Made by a program: the position numbers and the translations under genes. The notes beneath the pieces were generated by a model. The model saw only the letters and a program-made list of their open reading frames with translations, was not told the origin of the DNA and made no database searches. A DNA stretch of 64,000 nucleotides from CAWBBA01 sp963729795. GTDB lineage: Bacteria; Desulfobacterota; Desulfomonilia; Desulfomonilales; Desulfomonilaceae. Below are positions 8,617-17,879 of this stretch, in pieces (the stretch's first letter is position 1; each line of letters begins with the position of its first letter). The stretch lies in assembly GCA_963729795.1 (NCBI GenBank), contig CAVSPC010000063.1, positions 14,823-78,822 of the forward strand, given 5' to 3'.

Positions 8617-10000
8617 CAGACGCCCCCGGCCCCTGCCCCCTCCTCAGGGGAAAAATCTTTTGCTTGGCCCTGGAAACCGCCAGGCTTCTCGCAGGCACGT
8701 CGCGAGTTATAGTGCTGCCCGCGCCCACGATACTGCCTTCGCCTATCTCCACGGGGGCGATGAATTGGACATCCGAACCTATGAAGCATCTATCGCCGAT
8801 AGTGGTGGGATGCTTCTTCTTGCCATCATAGTTGCAGGTAATGGTTCCGCATCCGATATTTACATCTGCCCCGATTAGGCTATCGCCGAGATAGGTGAGG
8901 TGAGCGGCTTTTGAGCCATTGCCCAGCGTGGTCTTCTTGACTTCCACGAAATTGCCGATCCTTGCATTCTTTCCTATTTTGGCATCCGGTCTGAGATTCG
9001 CCATTGGCCCCACAGCAGTGCCGGTCTCTACCAAAGCCCTATCGAGTCGAGAACCCTGCAAAATTCTCACACCGTCTCCCAGTATACTGTCCATAATATA
9101 TACGCCGGATTCTATGACGCAATTCTGTCCAATCTCGGTGCGGCCCGAGATCGTCACACAGGGATGAATGACAGTGTCCGCCCCGACTCTAACTTGCGAG
9201 TCGATATAAACCGAAGAGGGATCAAGTAGCGTGACCCCTGAACCCATCATATCTTCACGGAGACGATTCCACACCATTGCCGAAACGCGGGCCAAGTCAG
9301 CGCGCGTATTGATTCCGGTCGCTTCCTTGGCGTTTGCAAGCACAAAAGCATGAACTGGTATCGCTTGTTTTGTGGCTTCCTTCACGATGTCGGTCAGATA
9401 GTACTCGCCCTGAGAATTGTCGGCGCCTATCTTATCTACCAGTGAATAGAGGAGTTCGGCGTTTGCCAGGTACACGCCCGTGTTGATCTCCCTCACGGCC
9501 TTTTCCGCTTCATCTGCATCTCTGTCTTCAACAATACCCGCCACTTGCCCTTGATCAGTCCTCATGATCCTTCCGTATCCAGCCACGATCTCGGGAAACG
9601 TAGTCATCACTGTCAGTTTGCTGCTATTTTCCCTGTGGAAGCGGACAAATTCCTCTATGGTTCTCGACTGAACAAGTGGGATGTCTCCGCACAGGATCAG
9701 GACATCGCCGGAAAATCCCTTGAACAAGTCTCTAGCGGATGCCACCGCATGGCCTGTGCCAAGTTGAGGTTCCTGCAGGGCAAACTCGATCCCCGGGACC
9801 CCGGCTATCTTACACACTTCTACGGATTCGTGACCGACAACTATTACGATCTTTTGCAATCCGCACGAAAGAACCGCGTCTATAACATAAGAGATCATCG
9901 GGCGGCCTGCCACCGGATGCAGAACCTTACACACCCCGGATTTCATGCGCGTGCCTTTACCGGCCGCCAATATCAGAGCAGCAATCTCTTTCATAATCAC
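8597..10000 (-). CDS. glmU: Bifunctional GlmU: N-acetylglucosamine-1-phosphate uridyltransferase / glucosamine-1-phosphate acetyltransferase
   Basis: The product makes UDP-GlcNAc for peptidoglycan and LPS. The N-terminal pyrophosphorylase domain has ALILAAGKGTRMKS and the GDIPL metal/nucleotide region. From about residue 255 a left-handed beta-helix of hexapeptide repeats follows, ending with the acetyl-CoA site. The catalytic His is in KAAHLTYLGDS, followed by NIGCGTITCNYDGKKKH. The GTG at 10000 or the ATG at 9994 could start it; neither has a clear site. The length of about 465 residues is normal. Confidence 0.95.
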   Translation of the reverse strand: MIMKEIAALILAAGKGTRMKSGVCKVLHPVAGRPMISYVIDAVLSCGLQKIVIVVGHESVEVCKIAGVPGIEFALQEPQLGTGHAVASARDLFKGFSGDVLILCGDIPLVQSRTIEEFVRFHRENSSKLTVMTTFPEIVAGYGRIMRTDQGQVAGIVEDRDADEAEKAVREINTGVYLANAELLYSLVDKIGADNSQGEYYLTDIVKEATKQAIPVHAFVLANAKEATGINTRADLARVSAMVWNRLREDMMGSGVTLLDPSSVYIDSQVRVGADTVIHPCVTISGRTEIGQNCVIESGVYIMDSILGDGVRILQGSRLDRALVETGTAVGPMANLRPDAKIGKNARIGNFVEVKKTTLGNGSKAAHLTYLGDSLIGADVNIGCGTITCNYDGKKKHPTTIGDRCFIGSDVQFIAPVEIGEGSIVGAGSTITRDVPARSLAVSRAKQKIFPLRRGQGPGASDEDRKS

Positions 10001-10224
10001 GCAGAAGTCGCACCGATTAAATTGAACGTGGCAAACTTATCCCTTTGTTAGAGTGCTGTCAAGCTGCCTTTGGCCCATAGAAGAAGCCTTCACTTTGCTG
10101 CTGACCCAGAAGGATCGTTGATAGACCGCGCACTAGATCCGGCCGTTAGGTATTAGGGCACTTGTTCTCTGTAGGTCAAAAGGCTACACTCGCAACGTAT
10201 GCCGTCAGTCACGAGTGGCAAAAG

Positions 10225-10275
10225 ATTGTCATTGCGAGTCCCACGTCTCGCGGGATTTTACTCCTCGCAATGACA
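10225..10275. repeat. TTGTCATTGCGAG palindromic repeat
   Basis: TTGTCATTGCGAG pairs with CTCGCAATGACA across a spacer holding TCTCGCGGGA. The family recurs at 21867-21898 and 59675-59763. The rest of the gap 10001-10350 shows no gene. Confidence 0.6.
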
Positions 10276-10350
10276 GGGTGCCATCAACTTCCCCTCGTAA
10301 CTGAATACTTCCCTCGCAACGTTTTTCAAAGTGTCTGCGGGAGGGCTGGG

Positions 10351-10908
10351 ATGGTGAAATCGAACCGAACCTTCAAATTGGCCGCATTGGGTTCCGCTTC
10401 GGCTAACGATACGTCCCCAGGCTGGGAGAAGGCGGTGAGGATCGGTAAGGCTGTCGGAGCCCGGGGCGAAGTCCTTTTGACCGGAGCATGTCCGGGATTT
10501 CCTTATGCGGCTACGCTTGGGGCCAACTCCGCGGGCGGACTGACCGTGGGAATTTCTCCCGCCATGAACCGGGATGACCACGCAACTATTTACTCTTACC
10601 CATTGGAGAGCCGGATCACCCTTTTCACCGGTATGGGCGCCAAAGGACGGAATGTCATCCTTATAAGGAGCGCGGATGCCTGCGTATTTGTCGGTGGCGG
10701 AATGGGAACTCTCAATGAGTTCACCATTGCATGTGCCGATTTGGGGCCAAATTGCGCGATCGGTATTCTCACCGAGACGGGCGGCTTTTCGGATGAGTTC
10801 CTCCGGCTGGTCGACCTTTCTGGAAAATCTCCTCGCGCTTCCCTATTTGCGGAGTCCGATCCGGAGATGCTGGTGGAGAAGCTTTTGAGGCATATTGCCA
10901 GGCAATAA
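10351..10908 (+). CDS. SLOG/LOG-like nucleotide-binding protein
   Basis: The 185-residue product starts at the ATG at 10351, six bases after GGAGG; the longer open frame upstream is only repeat sequence. It has the Rossmann-like plan of the LOG/TIGR00725 group: LAALGSASAN at the start, GEVLLTGACPGFPYAA, and the GGGMGTLNEFTIA motif near residue 118, which resembles the GGxGTxxE phosphate site. Relatives hydrolyse nucleotide monophosphates or bind nucleotides as sensors. The substrate is not determined. It is monocistronic. Confidence 0.78.
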   Translation: MVKSNRTFKLAALGSASANDTSPGWEKAVRIGKAVGARGEVLLTGACPGFPYAATLGANSAGGLTVGISPAMNRDDHATIYSYPLESRITLFTGMGAKGRNVILIRSADACVFVGGGMGTLNEFTIACADLGPNCAIGILTETGGFSDEFLRLVDLSGKSPRASLFAESDPEMLVEKLLRHIARQ

Positions 10909-11169
10909 TTGTTCCGACAAGCTTCCGAGCGCATGAGACAAAAAACCTGAGTTTTCAATGACATGGCCGCGAATAAGCCTTGACCAGTGTCGAGAAGTGT
11001 GCTAGTACTTAAATTCCGCATCCGATCAAGATTTTGCTACTTTTTGCTGACAGAACTGGGGTCCCGCATGAAAACCTTGAGGTCTATCTCAATGCCGCGT
11101 GCGTTTATCGGCAAGGCTCTTGATATAGAGTATGAAACCTTCAATCAAAAGATCGGCGGTGCAAACTTG

Positions 11170-12519
11170 ATGTCACAGCTTACGCGACCCATTAACCCGG
11201 AACGTGCAATGTCAGGTCCGGCGCCGCGCACCACGCACAATGTTTCTGTGTCGGATCTCCACGCCGCGTCGCGCCTAATAACAGCGGTAACAATCATTCT
11301 ATTTGCCGCTGTCCCTATTCTCTGGAACCCTGTGAAGGCGTTTGCCCAATATCCGCAAGGCCTGACAGAGGCGCTTGATAATCAGAAGGCAGGTAGGCTC
11401 AAAGAAGCTATCGAAATCTACACTGAAGTTATTGCCAAGAACCCGCGCTCAGCGGAGGCTTATAACTGGCGCGGAATGGCATACGAGGATCTGGGCCAAC
11501 TGGACAAAGCGTTGGCGGATTTCAACAAAGCCATAGCGATTGCGGGCGACTATGCGGACGCCTACAACAATCGGGGTGAGATTTATCGCATGAAAAACAT
11601 GATCCCCCAGGCAACAGCCGACTACCGTAGGGCGACTCAGTTGGACAAGAACTTTGCTGAAGCCTACTACAACCTGGGGCTGATGTATGAGACTCAAAAA
11701 CATGGAGAACGGGCGATAGCGGAGTATGAGAATTATCTGAAATACAAGCCTGACGCCGCTGACAAACAGCAGGTTCTGGAAAAAATCCAGGCCCTGAAGA
11801 AAGCTGCAGCGGCTCAGCGGCCTCACCCGCATACTGCCGGTGAGAGACCCGGACTCAAGCCCGCGGCCGAAAGACCGTTACCCGGAAAGTCTACAGCCCC
11901 GAGTGCGGTGCCCGGAAAGCCGGCCGTAGAGAAACCAGGACTGCCAAAGCAGGCTATGTCAGTAAAGCCGGTCACACCCGCAAAACCGGTTACACCTGCG
12001 AAGCCGGCCATGCCCGTGAAACCTCACACCCCATCAGGCATCGATCTCGGCATACCTGGCCTCCCCCAGATCCCGACGAATCCCGAGGCGTTGCTTGCCG
12101 CAGCTCACTGGAGCCTGATAGATGCCATAATTTCCCTAGCGGTGTACCTTTTCTTCTCCATAATGTTCTTTCTTATTGCCGTCAAATCGAATACCAGCTT
12201 GCCCTGGTTGGCATTTATTCCAGTTGTTCAAGTGATAATCCTCCCCCTGATGATAGCGCGAAAGCCAATCTGGTGGCTGCTATTGTTATTCCTGCCTCTG
12301 GTCGCCGTGCCTCTTGCAGCGCTTGAGGCGATAGTCCCCACCGGAGGAATGCTTACTGGGGTCGTAGTCTTGGTTGCCTCTCTTGTGGCTGTAATCGCTT
12401 GGCTGTACGTCAACGTGGGAATAGCAACGGCAAGAGAAAAGTCGGCAATCTGGGGCGTGCTACTCTTCATTCCTTGTACCTCGCCGATTGCCCTTGCGTA
12501 CCTGGGGCTTTCGAAATAG
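11170..12519 (+). CDS. TPR protein with a C-terminal membrane domain (DUF5684-like)
   Basis: The product is about 449 residues from the ATG at 11170; ATGs at 11068 and 10987 are also in frame and the start is uncertain. An N-terminal hydrophobic segment ends in an AFA-Q type cleavage site. Four or five tetratricopeptide repeats follow (for example AEAYNWRGMAYEDLGQLDKA and AEAYYNLGLMYETQKHGERA). Then comes a Pro/Lys/Val linker with repeated KPVTPA units. The C-terminal 140 residues hold four membrane segments, with PWLAFIPVVQVIILPLMI typical of the DUF5684 type. A role in envelope protein assembly is inferred only from the architecture. Confidence 0.75.
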   Translation: MSQLTRPINPERAMSGPAPRTTHNVSVSDLHAASRLITAVTIILFAAVPILWNPVKAFAQYPQGLTEALDNQKAGRLKEAIEIYTEVIAKNPRSAEAYNWRGMAYEDLGQLDKALADFNKAIAIAGDYADAYNNRGEIYRMKNMIPQATADYRRATQLDKNFAEAYYNLGLMYETQKHGERAIAEYENYLKYKPDAADKQQVLEKIQALKKAAAAQRPHPHTAGERPGLKPAAERPLPGKSTAPSAVPGKPAVEKPGLPKQAMSVKPVTPAKPVTPAKPAMPVKPHTPSGIDLGIPGLPQIPTNPEALLAAAHWSLIDAIISLAVYLFFSIMFFLIAVKSNTSLPWLAFIPVVQVIILPLMIARKPIWWLLLLFLPLVAVPLAALEAIVPTGGMLTGVVVLVASLVAVIAWLYVNVGIATAREKSAIWGVLLFIPCTSPIALAYLGLSK

Positions 12520-12531
12520 CTCCGTAACCTT

Positions 12532-15045
12532 ATGAAGGACCCCGGCCTTCAGCCTGAATATTTCGTCCGCGACAGGGTTGTCCGGTCGGTGCTTCTGATG
12601 ACCAAAGGTAGGGGCGCGTTTGAAACCCGCCCCTACAGAGAATGCGACATCCGAGCCGGTAACACAGGAATGACAGGCACGGAGGCCGGTCCCACCGTCG
12701 AATGCTCCGCCGACCTCGAGGATTCGATCCGGTTTCGTTCGCCCACGCTTCGTCTGACTGTCACCTTGCAGCCGCCGAAGCGAGACCTTTCAGAATTCAA
12801 CCAGTTGTCAGCGAAGCTTTTTAATTGCACTGCCAGCCCACTGCTGGTTGGAGTCAAGCTTATTCACGGCTCCGAAACCGGCGGATTCGGGACTTCGGAT
12901 GTGTCGTTATCCGGCGGCCGCGAACAACTCCTCCCCGGCGTATGGGCTGACTTGCGGTTCCCTGTGGAGAGCTTCGGGACTTACGGCACACCACCCCATT
13001 GGAAAGATATTCGCGAGATTGAGCTTAGCTTCTCCCATGAACGGAACCGTGAGGGGGGGGAGCAGATCGAACTGGAAATGAAATCGATGACCGGGGAACT
13101 TCTAGAAATTCCCGACGGGCCTCGGCTGACTCTAGAGGGGCTGGCCCATGTTTTGAACTCGGATCTGCGGGGTGGTGCGCAATTGCTGGAGGGACAACGG
13201 GGTGCAGCTGGGGGCGCCCGAGAGATTTGGTCTCCAGGTCCTCCCTATGTGGCAGACGATTCCGGGCTTTTTATCCCGCCCCCGTATCAGTACCCGCGAG
13301 AATCTGCCGATGAAATCCTTCGCGGAAGAATTATGGGGCGTGCGCTTGGCTACCCGTTCGCTTGGGGAACCTGTCCGTCTGGCGTCCTGGAGTGGTGTCA
13401 TTTCCTTAATCGTCACCATTTCATGAGACAACTGCTCATCGCCTTCGTTGAGACAAGGGATGAACGGTACGTTCGAGAGTTGGACAGGCTCATATCAAGT
13501 TGGATCGATTCCAACCCTGTGCCCGTCGGTTCCAACGGAGGCGCGGGGCCTTCCTGGGAAACGCTCTCTGTTGCATGGCGGCTCAGGGAATGGCTTTGGG
13601 TGGCAGGGATAGCATGGTCGGCCGAGGGATTCCGGGAGTCCGCAAAATTAGAAATGCTGCGCTCGATATGGGAACACGCACGTAGCCTTATGGATCACAG
13701 AGGCCACCCCAACAACTGGATCGTCGTGGAATCTTCCTCCCTGGCACTCGCGGGAATCTGTTTTCCCGAATTCCGGGAAGCCGGCCTTTGGGCGCAAACA
13801 GGCATGGAGAGGCTCGAAACGGAATTCCATAGACAGTTCTTCGAGGACGGCGTGCACTTCGAGATCTCGCCCCTGTATCACGCGATTTGTTTGCACGCGA
13901 TGCTTGAGGTCAAGCAGGCTGCCGCGGCAAGAGGAATGCCGCTCCCCGCAATATTCAGTAGACCGCTTGAAAGGTGTTTTGACTATCTCGCGGCCCTGCG
14001 CCGCCCCGACTTCACCTGGCCGTCCCTGAACGATGCCGGCTCCGTGTCTTCAGATTACACGGATTTAATGCGAACAGCCGGAGAAGTATTTCAGCGCGAA
14101 GATTTCAAGTGGATCGGGTCACGAGGGGCTAGGGGAACACCTCCGCCTGGTAGACTCCGTGTCTTTCCGGATGCGGGAATCGCTGCATTTCGGTCGGACC
14201 ATCACCCGGACGCGAATTTTTTGGTGTTCCGGGCCGGACCGCCAGGCGCGGCCCACGTGCACGGGGATGCGCTGTCCATTGATGTAACGGCTCTTGGTGT
14301 TCCGCGGCTAGTCGATCCGGGAATCACTACCTACGCGCCGGATAAATTGACGCAGTACTATCGCTCATCCGCGGCGCACAATGTCATCCTGATTGATAAT
14401 TGCGGGCCGGACCGCTCCACTTTGAGGTTCCGGGAAAAGGTTCGGGGGGCAGGACCTGACTTTTCTAGCTGGAGCGATGAATCTCTGGACGTAGTCACAG
14501 GAGTCTGCCGCGGGCCGTGGGAAGGGGTTAGAGATAAGTACGTTCTCACCCGTACCGTAGTGTTCGTCAAACCGGATTACTGGATTGTTAGAGACGTGAT
14601 TGAGGGCTCGGGAGAGCACGAGATATCAGCCTGCTGGCAATTCTATCCGGGCCGGGTAGAAGTGGATATAAAGACGCTCGCAGCACGATGCGTAGATGCA
14701 CGCGGCCCCGGATTCGAGCTGATGCCTTTGCTGGCCGCCAGCAGAGCCGACATCGAAATCTCGACAGGATTGTTGAGCCCGCCCCGAGGATGGGTGTCCC
14801 TGAACGGTTCGGATGTTCCCGCAACGAGCTGTATTTATCGGATGAAGACCTTTTTGCCGATCACGCTGATCTGGCTTCTACTGCCTTTTGACAAGGGTTC
14901 TGTTTCAGGGATTCAGGCAATCCGCCGGGACACGGATCTGGGAGAAGTGATTCTGGAAATTCAGTTCCAGGAAGGACGGAGCGACTTAATTAGGCTGGGA
15001 AAGGAAAGGGTTGAGGCTAAAGTCTTTTCGCCGAAGAGATTGTGA
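12532..15045 (+). CDS. Heparinase II/III-type polysaccharide lyase
   Basis: The frame encodes 837 residues. A galactose-binding-like N-terminal part (about 60-195) is followed by an alpha/alpha-toroid domain (about 270-520; LSVAWRLREWLWVAG, NNWIVVESSSLALAG, HFEISPLYHAICL). A beta-sandwich with GAAHVHGDALSIDV follows. The last two match heparinase II/III and alginate-lyase-like enzymes, including the conserved His/Tyr surroundings. No signal peptide is visible, which is unusual for a polysaccharide lyase. The first 46 codons contain a palindromic repeat (12609-12636), so the true start may be the ATG at 12670 (791 residues). The substrate is unknown. Confidence 0.8.
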   Translation: MKDPGLQPEYFVRDRVVRSVLLMTKGRGAFETRPYRECDIRAGNTGMTGTEAGPTVECSADLEDSIRFRSPTLRLTVTLQPPKRDLSEFNQLSAKLFNCTASPLLVGVKLIHGSETGGFGTSDVSLSGGREQLLPGVWADLRFPVESFGTYGTPPHWKDIREIELSFSHERNREGGEQIELEMKSMTGELLEIPDGPRLTLEGLAHVLNSDLRGGAQLLEGQRGAAGGAREIWSPGPPYVADDSGLFIPPPYQYPRESADEILRGRIMGRALGYPFAWGTCPSGVLEWCHFLNRHHFMRQLLIAFVETRDERYVRELDRLISSWIDSNPVPVGSNGGAGPSWETLSVAWRLREWLWVAGIAWSAEGFRESAKLEMLRSIWEHARSLMDHRGHPNNWIVVESSSLALAGICFPEFREAGLWAQTGMERLETEFHRQFFEDGVHFEISPLYHAICLHAMLEVKQAAAARGMPLPAIFSRPLERCFDYLAALRRPDFTWPSLNDAGSVSSDYTDLMRTAGEVFQREDFKWIGSRGARGTPPPGRLRVFPDAGIAAFRSDHHPDANFLVFRAGPPGAAHVHGDALSIDVTALGVPRLVDPGITTYAPDKLTQYYRSSAAHNVILIDNCGPDRSTLRFREKVRGAGPDFSSWSDESLDVVTGVCRGPWEGVRDKYVLTRTVVFVKPDYWIVRDVIEGSGEHEISACWQFYPGRVEVDIKTLAARCVDARGPGFELMPLLAASRADIEISTGLLSPPRGWVSLNGSDVPATSCIYRMKTFLPITLIWLLLPFDKGSVSGIQAIRRDTDLGEVILEIQFQEGRSDLIRLGKERVEAKVFSPKRL
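12609..12636. repeat. TAGGGGCG...CGCCCCTA palindromic repeat inside the lyase frame
   Basis: TAGGGGCGCGTTTGAAACCCGCCCCTA is a near-perfect inverted repeat. A close copy lies at 26262-26293 and a variant at 21910-21943. Confidence 0.6.
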
Positions 15046-15093
15046 TGACGAAAACCAATATTAGCGCTTGTCCTTGACTCATTTATGTCGATG

Positions 15094-15288
15094 TTAAGCA
15101 GCATAGGCCAAGCAGGCCCGAATGTCGTCGCGAGTGACAGCCGGGTATGCAGCCAAAATGTCCTCAACGCGGTCGCCACTCGCCAGGTAATTTAGTATGA
15201 GCCACACCATGATTCGCGTCCCTTTGACACAAGGCTGACCGTGGCACACGTTAGGATCTACGCTTATTCTTTCCAAGAGCGGAGACAT
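15094..15288 (-). CDS. DUF433 protein (antitoxin-like)
   Basis: The 64-residue product is a typical DUF433 domain: RISVDPNVCHGQPCVKGTRI, then DRVEDILAAYPAVTRDDIRA with a helix-turn-helix fold. Such proteins usually act as the antitoxin next to a DUF5615 nuclease-like toxin. No partner follows here: the downstream 49 bases run straight into the convergent lyase gene. It is therefore an orphan. Confidence 0.85.
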   Translation of the reverse strand: MSPLLERISVDPNVCHGQPCVKGTRIMVWLILNYLASGDRVEDILAAYPAVTRDDIRACLAYAA

Positions 15289-15402
15289 GTCGATCCTCCA
15301 AACTACACTTTTGTGACTTCCCGGTCAGGTGATAGTTCCTATAAGTTTAGAAGAGCACCCGTAAGCATGTTTTCGGAAGCTTCCCAGCATCGGTTGCAGC
15401 CC

Positions 15403-16209
15403 TCACATTTTGTGGAGAGAAGGACCGACCAGCATAACCACAAGCACAATCCCTCCCAACACCAGGCCGCAACAGACCAGTGACGGCAATATGAAGGCCA
15501 AGACCGATCTCCCGGTGCTTATGCCGTGTACCTCTCGGAGGCCGACAACCGTGATGTATATTTTCCATATCAGCCCGATAACACCACCAATGATCGGCAG
15601 TACGGCGAACAAATCGGTCGCCTGAGAATAGCAAACCACCCTGAACGTGGCCTCGAAGTCTTCCTTGGCGCCACCGACTAAGAATAACGAAACGTGGAGT
15701 AAAATGGCCGACACAACAATGCCCATGAATACGAGAAGAGGTACTAGGAAGCCCACAGCAACTGCCTTGCCTTTTGACAAAACAATCACGGATGTTATTG
15801 AGTGCCCCAGAGCTAGGGACCACGTGTAAGCAATCATGGTGCCCACAGTTCCCACAATGAGAGCGTAAAGCAGCGGATTCAGAAGCCCGCCCTCATGAGG
15901 TAGTCGCGCAAAGAAGTCGTTAGGTGAAAAGAGACTCTGCTTGATTGTTTGAGTGATCCCCTGCAAGAAGCCGAGATGCTCCTGATCCTCCCAGGGGCAA
16001 TATTCGTCTCGTCGCACGAAGACAACTTCAGGTGGTTGAGGCGGAGGGACGCCTTCTTTGGAATTTCCCGCGGAGGGCTTTTCCTCGTTGGAATTTTGGG
16101 GAGACTCTAGAGGTGCTCCGCACCAGGAGCAGAACTTTTGCCCCTCCACAGGGACAAAATCTCGACCACACTTAGGGCAGTTCACAACACCCTCCTTGCC
16201 CGATTTCAC
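15403..16209 (-). CDS. Zinc-ribbon YIP1-family membrane protein
   Basis: The 268-residue product opens with a four-Cys zinc ribbon (NCPKCGRDFVP and FCSWCGAP, residues 10-35). A Pro-rich linker follows, then a YIP1-type membrane domain with five segments (about 108-265). The entry to it, SLFSPNDFFARLPHEGGLLN, is characteristic of bacterial YIP1 proteins. The function of the bacterial members is not known. It is the last gene of the guaB-argC-AMMECR1-PP-loop group, 28 bases after the PP-loop gene. Confidence 0.8.
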   Translation of the reverse strand: MKSGKEGVVNCPKCGRDFVPVEGQKFCSWCGAPLESPQNSNEEKPSAGNSKEGVPPPQPPEVVFVRRDEYCPWEDQEHLGFLQGITQTIKQSLFSPNDFFARLPHEGGLLNPLLYALIVGTVGTMIAYTWSLALGHSITSVIVLSKGKAVAVGFLVPLLVFMGIVVSAILLHVSLFLVGGAKEDFEATFRVVCYSQATDLFAVLPIIGGVIGLIWKIYITVVGLREVHGISTGRSVLAFILPSLVCCGLVLGGIVLVVMLVGPSLHKM

Positions 16210-16237
16210 TCATACGGGCCAATGAATGACAAGCATA

Positions 16238-17281
16238 TCAAAGCATGTGATCGGATATCCAATCCCGATTGGCCACATCTGCAACCCTGATGCGACGCTG
16301 GCTGCGATCGCTGTATTGCAAGCATATCCACTCCCCCCGAGACGATTCTTTGGCGTATCTGCGGATAACACTGCCGATGAGGGTTTCCTCGTGGGGATCG
16401 GGACGTCCCACCGCAAGGACCAGCGGGCCGGGAAAATCTTCCGGAGAGAACAGAGAACCGCCAGCAGCCAACCTTTCAATGCGTTGGTTTTCCGGTTCGT
16501 TCCGGCCGATGACTATCTTCAATCCTGGTCTTACTCTGAGATGCCGACCCACGTGCAACAACTCAAGGTCGGCGGGTGACACTTCATCTGTATGGGCCAA
16601 CAGGTCTCGAACGCGATTGGAAAAGCCCTTGTCCGTCAACAGGCACCCGCCGGCAGGTGGCGAGTAGCCGGATAGGCCCAGCTCGGCAGCCATTCGTAGC
16701 TGAGTCTTTCGCCCTCGCCCCGCGACGTCCAGGAGTTGCTCCCGGTCTATGACCCCAGTCTCTTCGGCTCTCGTTGGGGGGAGGTGTTTGCCGGAAAGCG
16801 GCCTGAGCACAAATCCGTCGCAACCGGACTGCTTATCTATCAGTCGTATCGCATGTCTTCGCTGGGACATTGGTCTTTGGCCTACGACTTCGCCGGTAAC
16901 GATGAAAGAGGCCCCTATTTCCTGCGCGAATTCCTTTGCCTTAACAAAGGTGTAAATGCGGCAGTCTATACATGGGTTTAGATTCTTCCCGTGACCGTAT
17001 CGGGGATTGCGAATGAGGTCCAGGAAATCTTTCCCCTTGGGGAACAGTCTCACAGGGACATCCAACTGGCGGGCCACCTCGCGGACCGGAGAATCCTTGA
17101 CTCCAGCGTCCAGCGGGGAAAAGAAAGAAGTGAAATGGACTGCGACCACATCTATCCCCTGGAGTTTTACCAGGTAAATGGCCAGAGCGGAATCCAGACC
17201 GCCGGACAGCAGTGCAACAGCCTTCCTGCCGGATGGTGATTCTGTAAGCCCCGGACTAAAAGACGTCGGCTGAGAAGACAT
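16238..17281 (-). CDS. PP-loop ATPase, tRNA-thiolation-like (ThiI/MnmA type)
   Basis: The 347-residue product has the PP-loop motif VALLSGGLDSALAIYL near residue 25, which binds ATP and adenylates a substrate. Cys residues in LNPCIDCRIY and PAGGCLLTD are the kind used in sulfur transfer. The last 75 residues resemble the NFACT-R/DUF814 end found in a ThiI-like subgroup. The likely job is thiolation of a tRNA uridine, but the exact base is not shown. The start overlaps the AMMECR1 stop by 26 bases, indicating translational coupling. Confidence 0.78.
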   Translation of the reverse strand: MSSQPTSFSPGLTESPSGRKAVALLSGGLDSALAIYLVKLQGIDVVAVHFTSFFSPLDAGVKDSPVREVARQLDVPVRLFPKGKDFLDLIRNPRYGHGKNLNPCIDCRIYTFVKAKEFAQEIGASFIVTGEVVGQRPMSQRRHAIRLIDKQSGCDGFVLRPLSGKHLPPTRAEETGVIDREQLLDVAGRGRKTQLRMAAELGLSGYSPPAGGCLLTDKGFSNRVRDLLAHTDEVSPADLELLHVGRHLRVRPGLKIVIGRNEPENQRIERLAAGGSLFSPEDFPGPLVLAVGRPDPHEETLIGSVIRRYAKESSRGEWICLQYSDRSQRRIRVADVANRDWISDHML

Positions 17282-17825
17282 AAATCTCCGTCCCCTTGTC
17301 TTTCCATGCGTCCATCGGCAAGCCTGCCTTCCGGCAAGTCTCCTGCAGGAATGTGACTCGGTCCCAGTTCCGCTCGGATGCCACCTGTGGGAGAAGCAGG
17401 CCCGACAACATACCTTTCTTTATCATAATGCCGTGTTTCCCAACTTGGATCTCTTCCGGATCGCTAATCTGAATCAGGGGGGTAAGCGCGGAGATCTCCA
17501 GATCCAGGTACGGCAGTTCATCCGGGCTTACAGGACGAAAACGCGGATCACGACAAGCCGCGGCCTGCGCCATTTCGGCAACATTCTTGTAGAGAGGATC
17601 GTCGGCATCGAGCGATCCTATACATCCCCTCAGCATTCCTTGCTTGTAGATGCACACGAAGGCTCCACATCCTTCTTTGAGCTTTTCGGTAGAGGGCCTA
17701 AATGAGGGCACCGCCTGTCCGCGGCTCTTCGCCTCAATCACAGTCCGGGCGATTCGGCGAAGCTCCTGCTTCTCGTCGTCTGTCAGACCCAGATCTACGC
17801 CAACTCTTGCTTTTTCTGACGACAT
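17256..17825 (-). CDS. amrA: AMMECR1-domain protein (AmmeMemoRadiSam protein A)
   Basis: The product is 189 residues. The ATG at 17825 sits behind a purine-rich GGAGAGGAGG; a longer frame to 17876 lacks a site. The AMMECR1 signature LRGCIGSL is present near residue 72, with FVCIYKQGMLRG before it and RDPRFRPVSPDELPYLDLEI after it. The family is widespread but its chemistry is unclear. It is often found with Memo and radical-SAM genes, which are not in this window. Here it overlaps a PP-loop gene. Confidence 0.88.
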   Translation of the reverse strand: MSSEKARVGVDLGLTDDEKQELRRIARTVIEAKSRGQAVPSFRPSTEKLKEGCGAFVCIYKQGMLRGCIGSLDADDPLYKNVAEMAQAAACRDPRFRPVSPDELPYLDLEISALTPLIQISDPEEIQVGKHGIMIKKGMLSGLLLPQVASERNWDRVTFLQETCRKAGLPMDAWKDKGTEIYVFSADVF

Positions 17826-17879
17826 CCTCCTCTCCTTCCTGTTGATAGGCGAACATGTTGTAATTCGACACCCCACGTG

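Noticed and set aside
15045..15093. A DUF5615 toxin partner for the DUF433 protein
   Set aside because: The 49 bases downstream hold no such gene and run into the convergent lyase gene.
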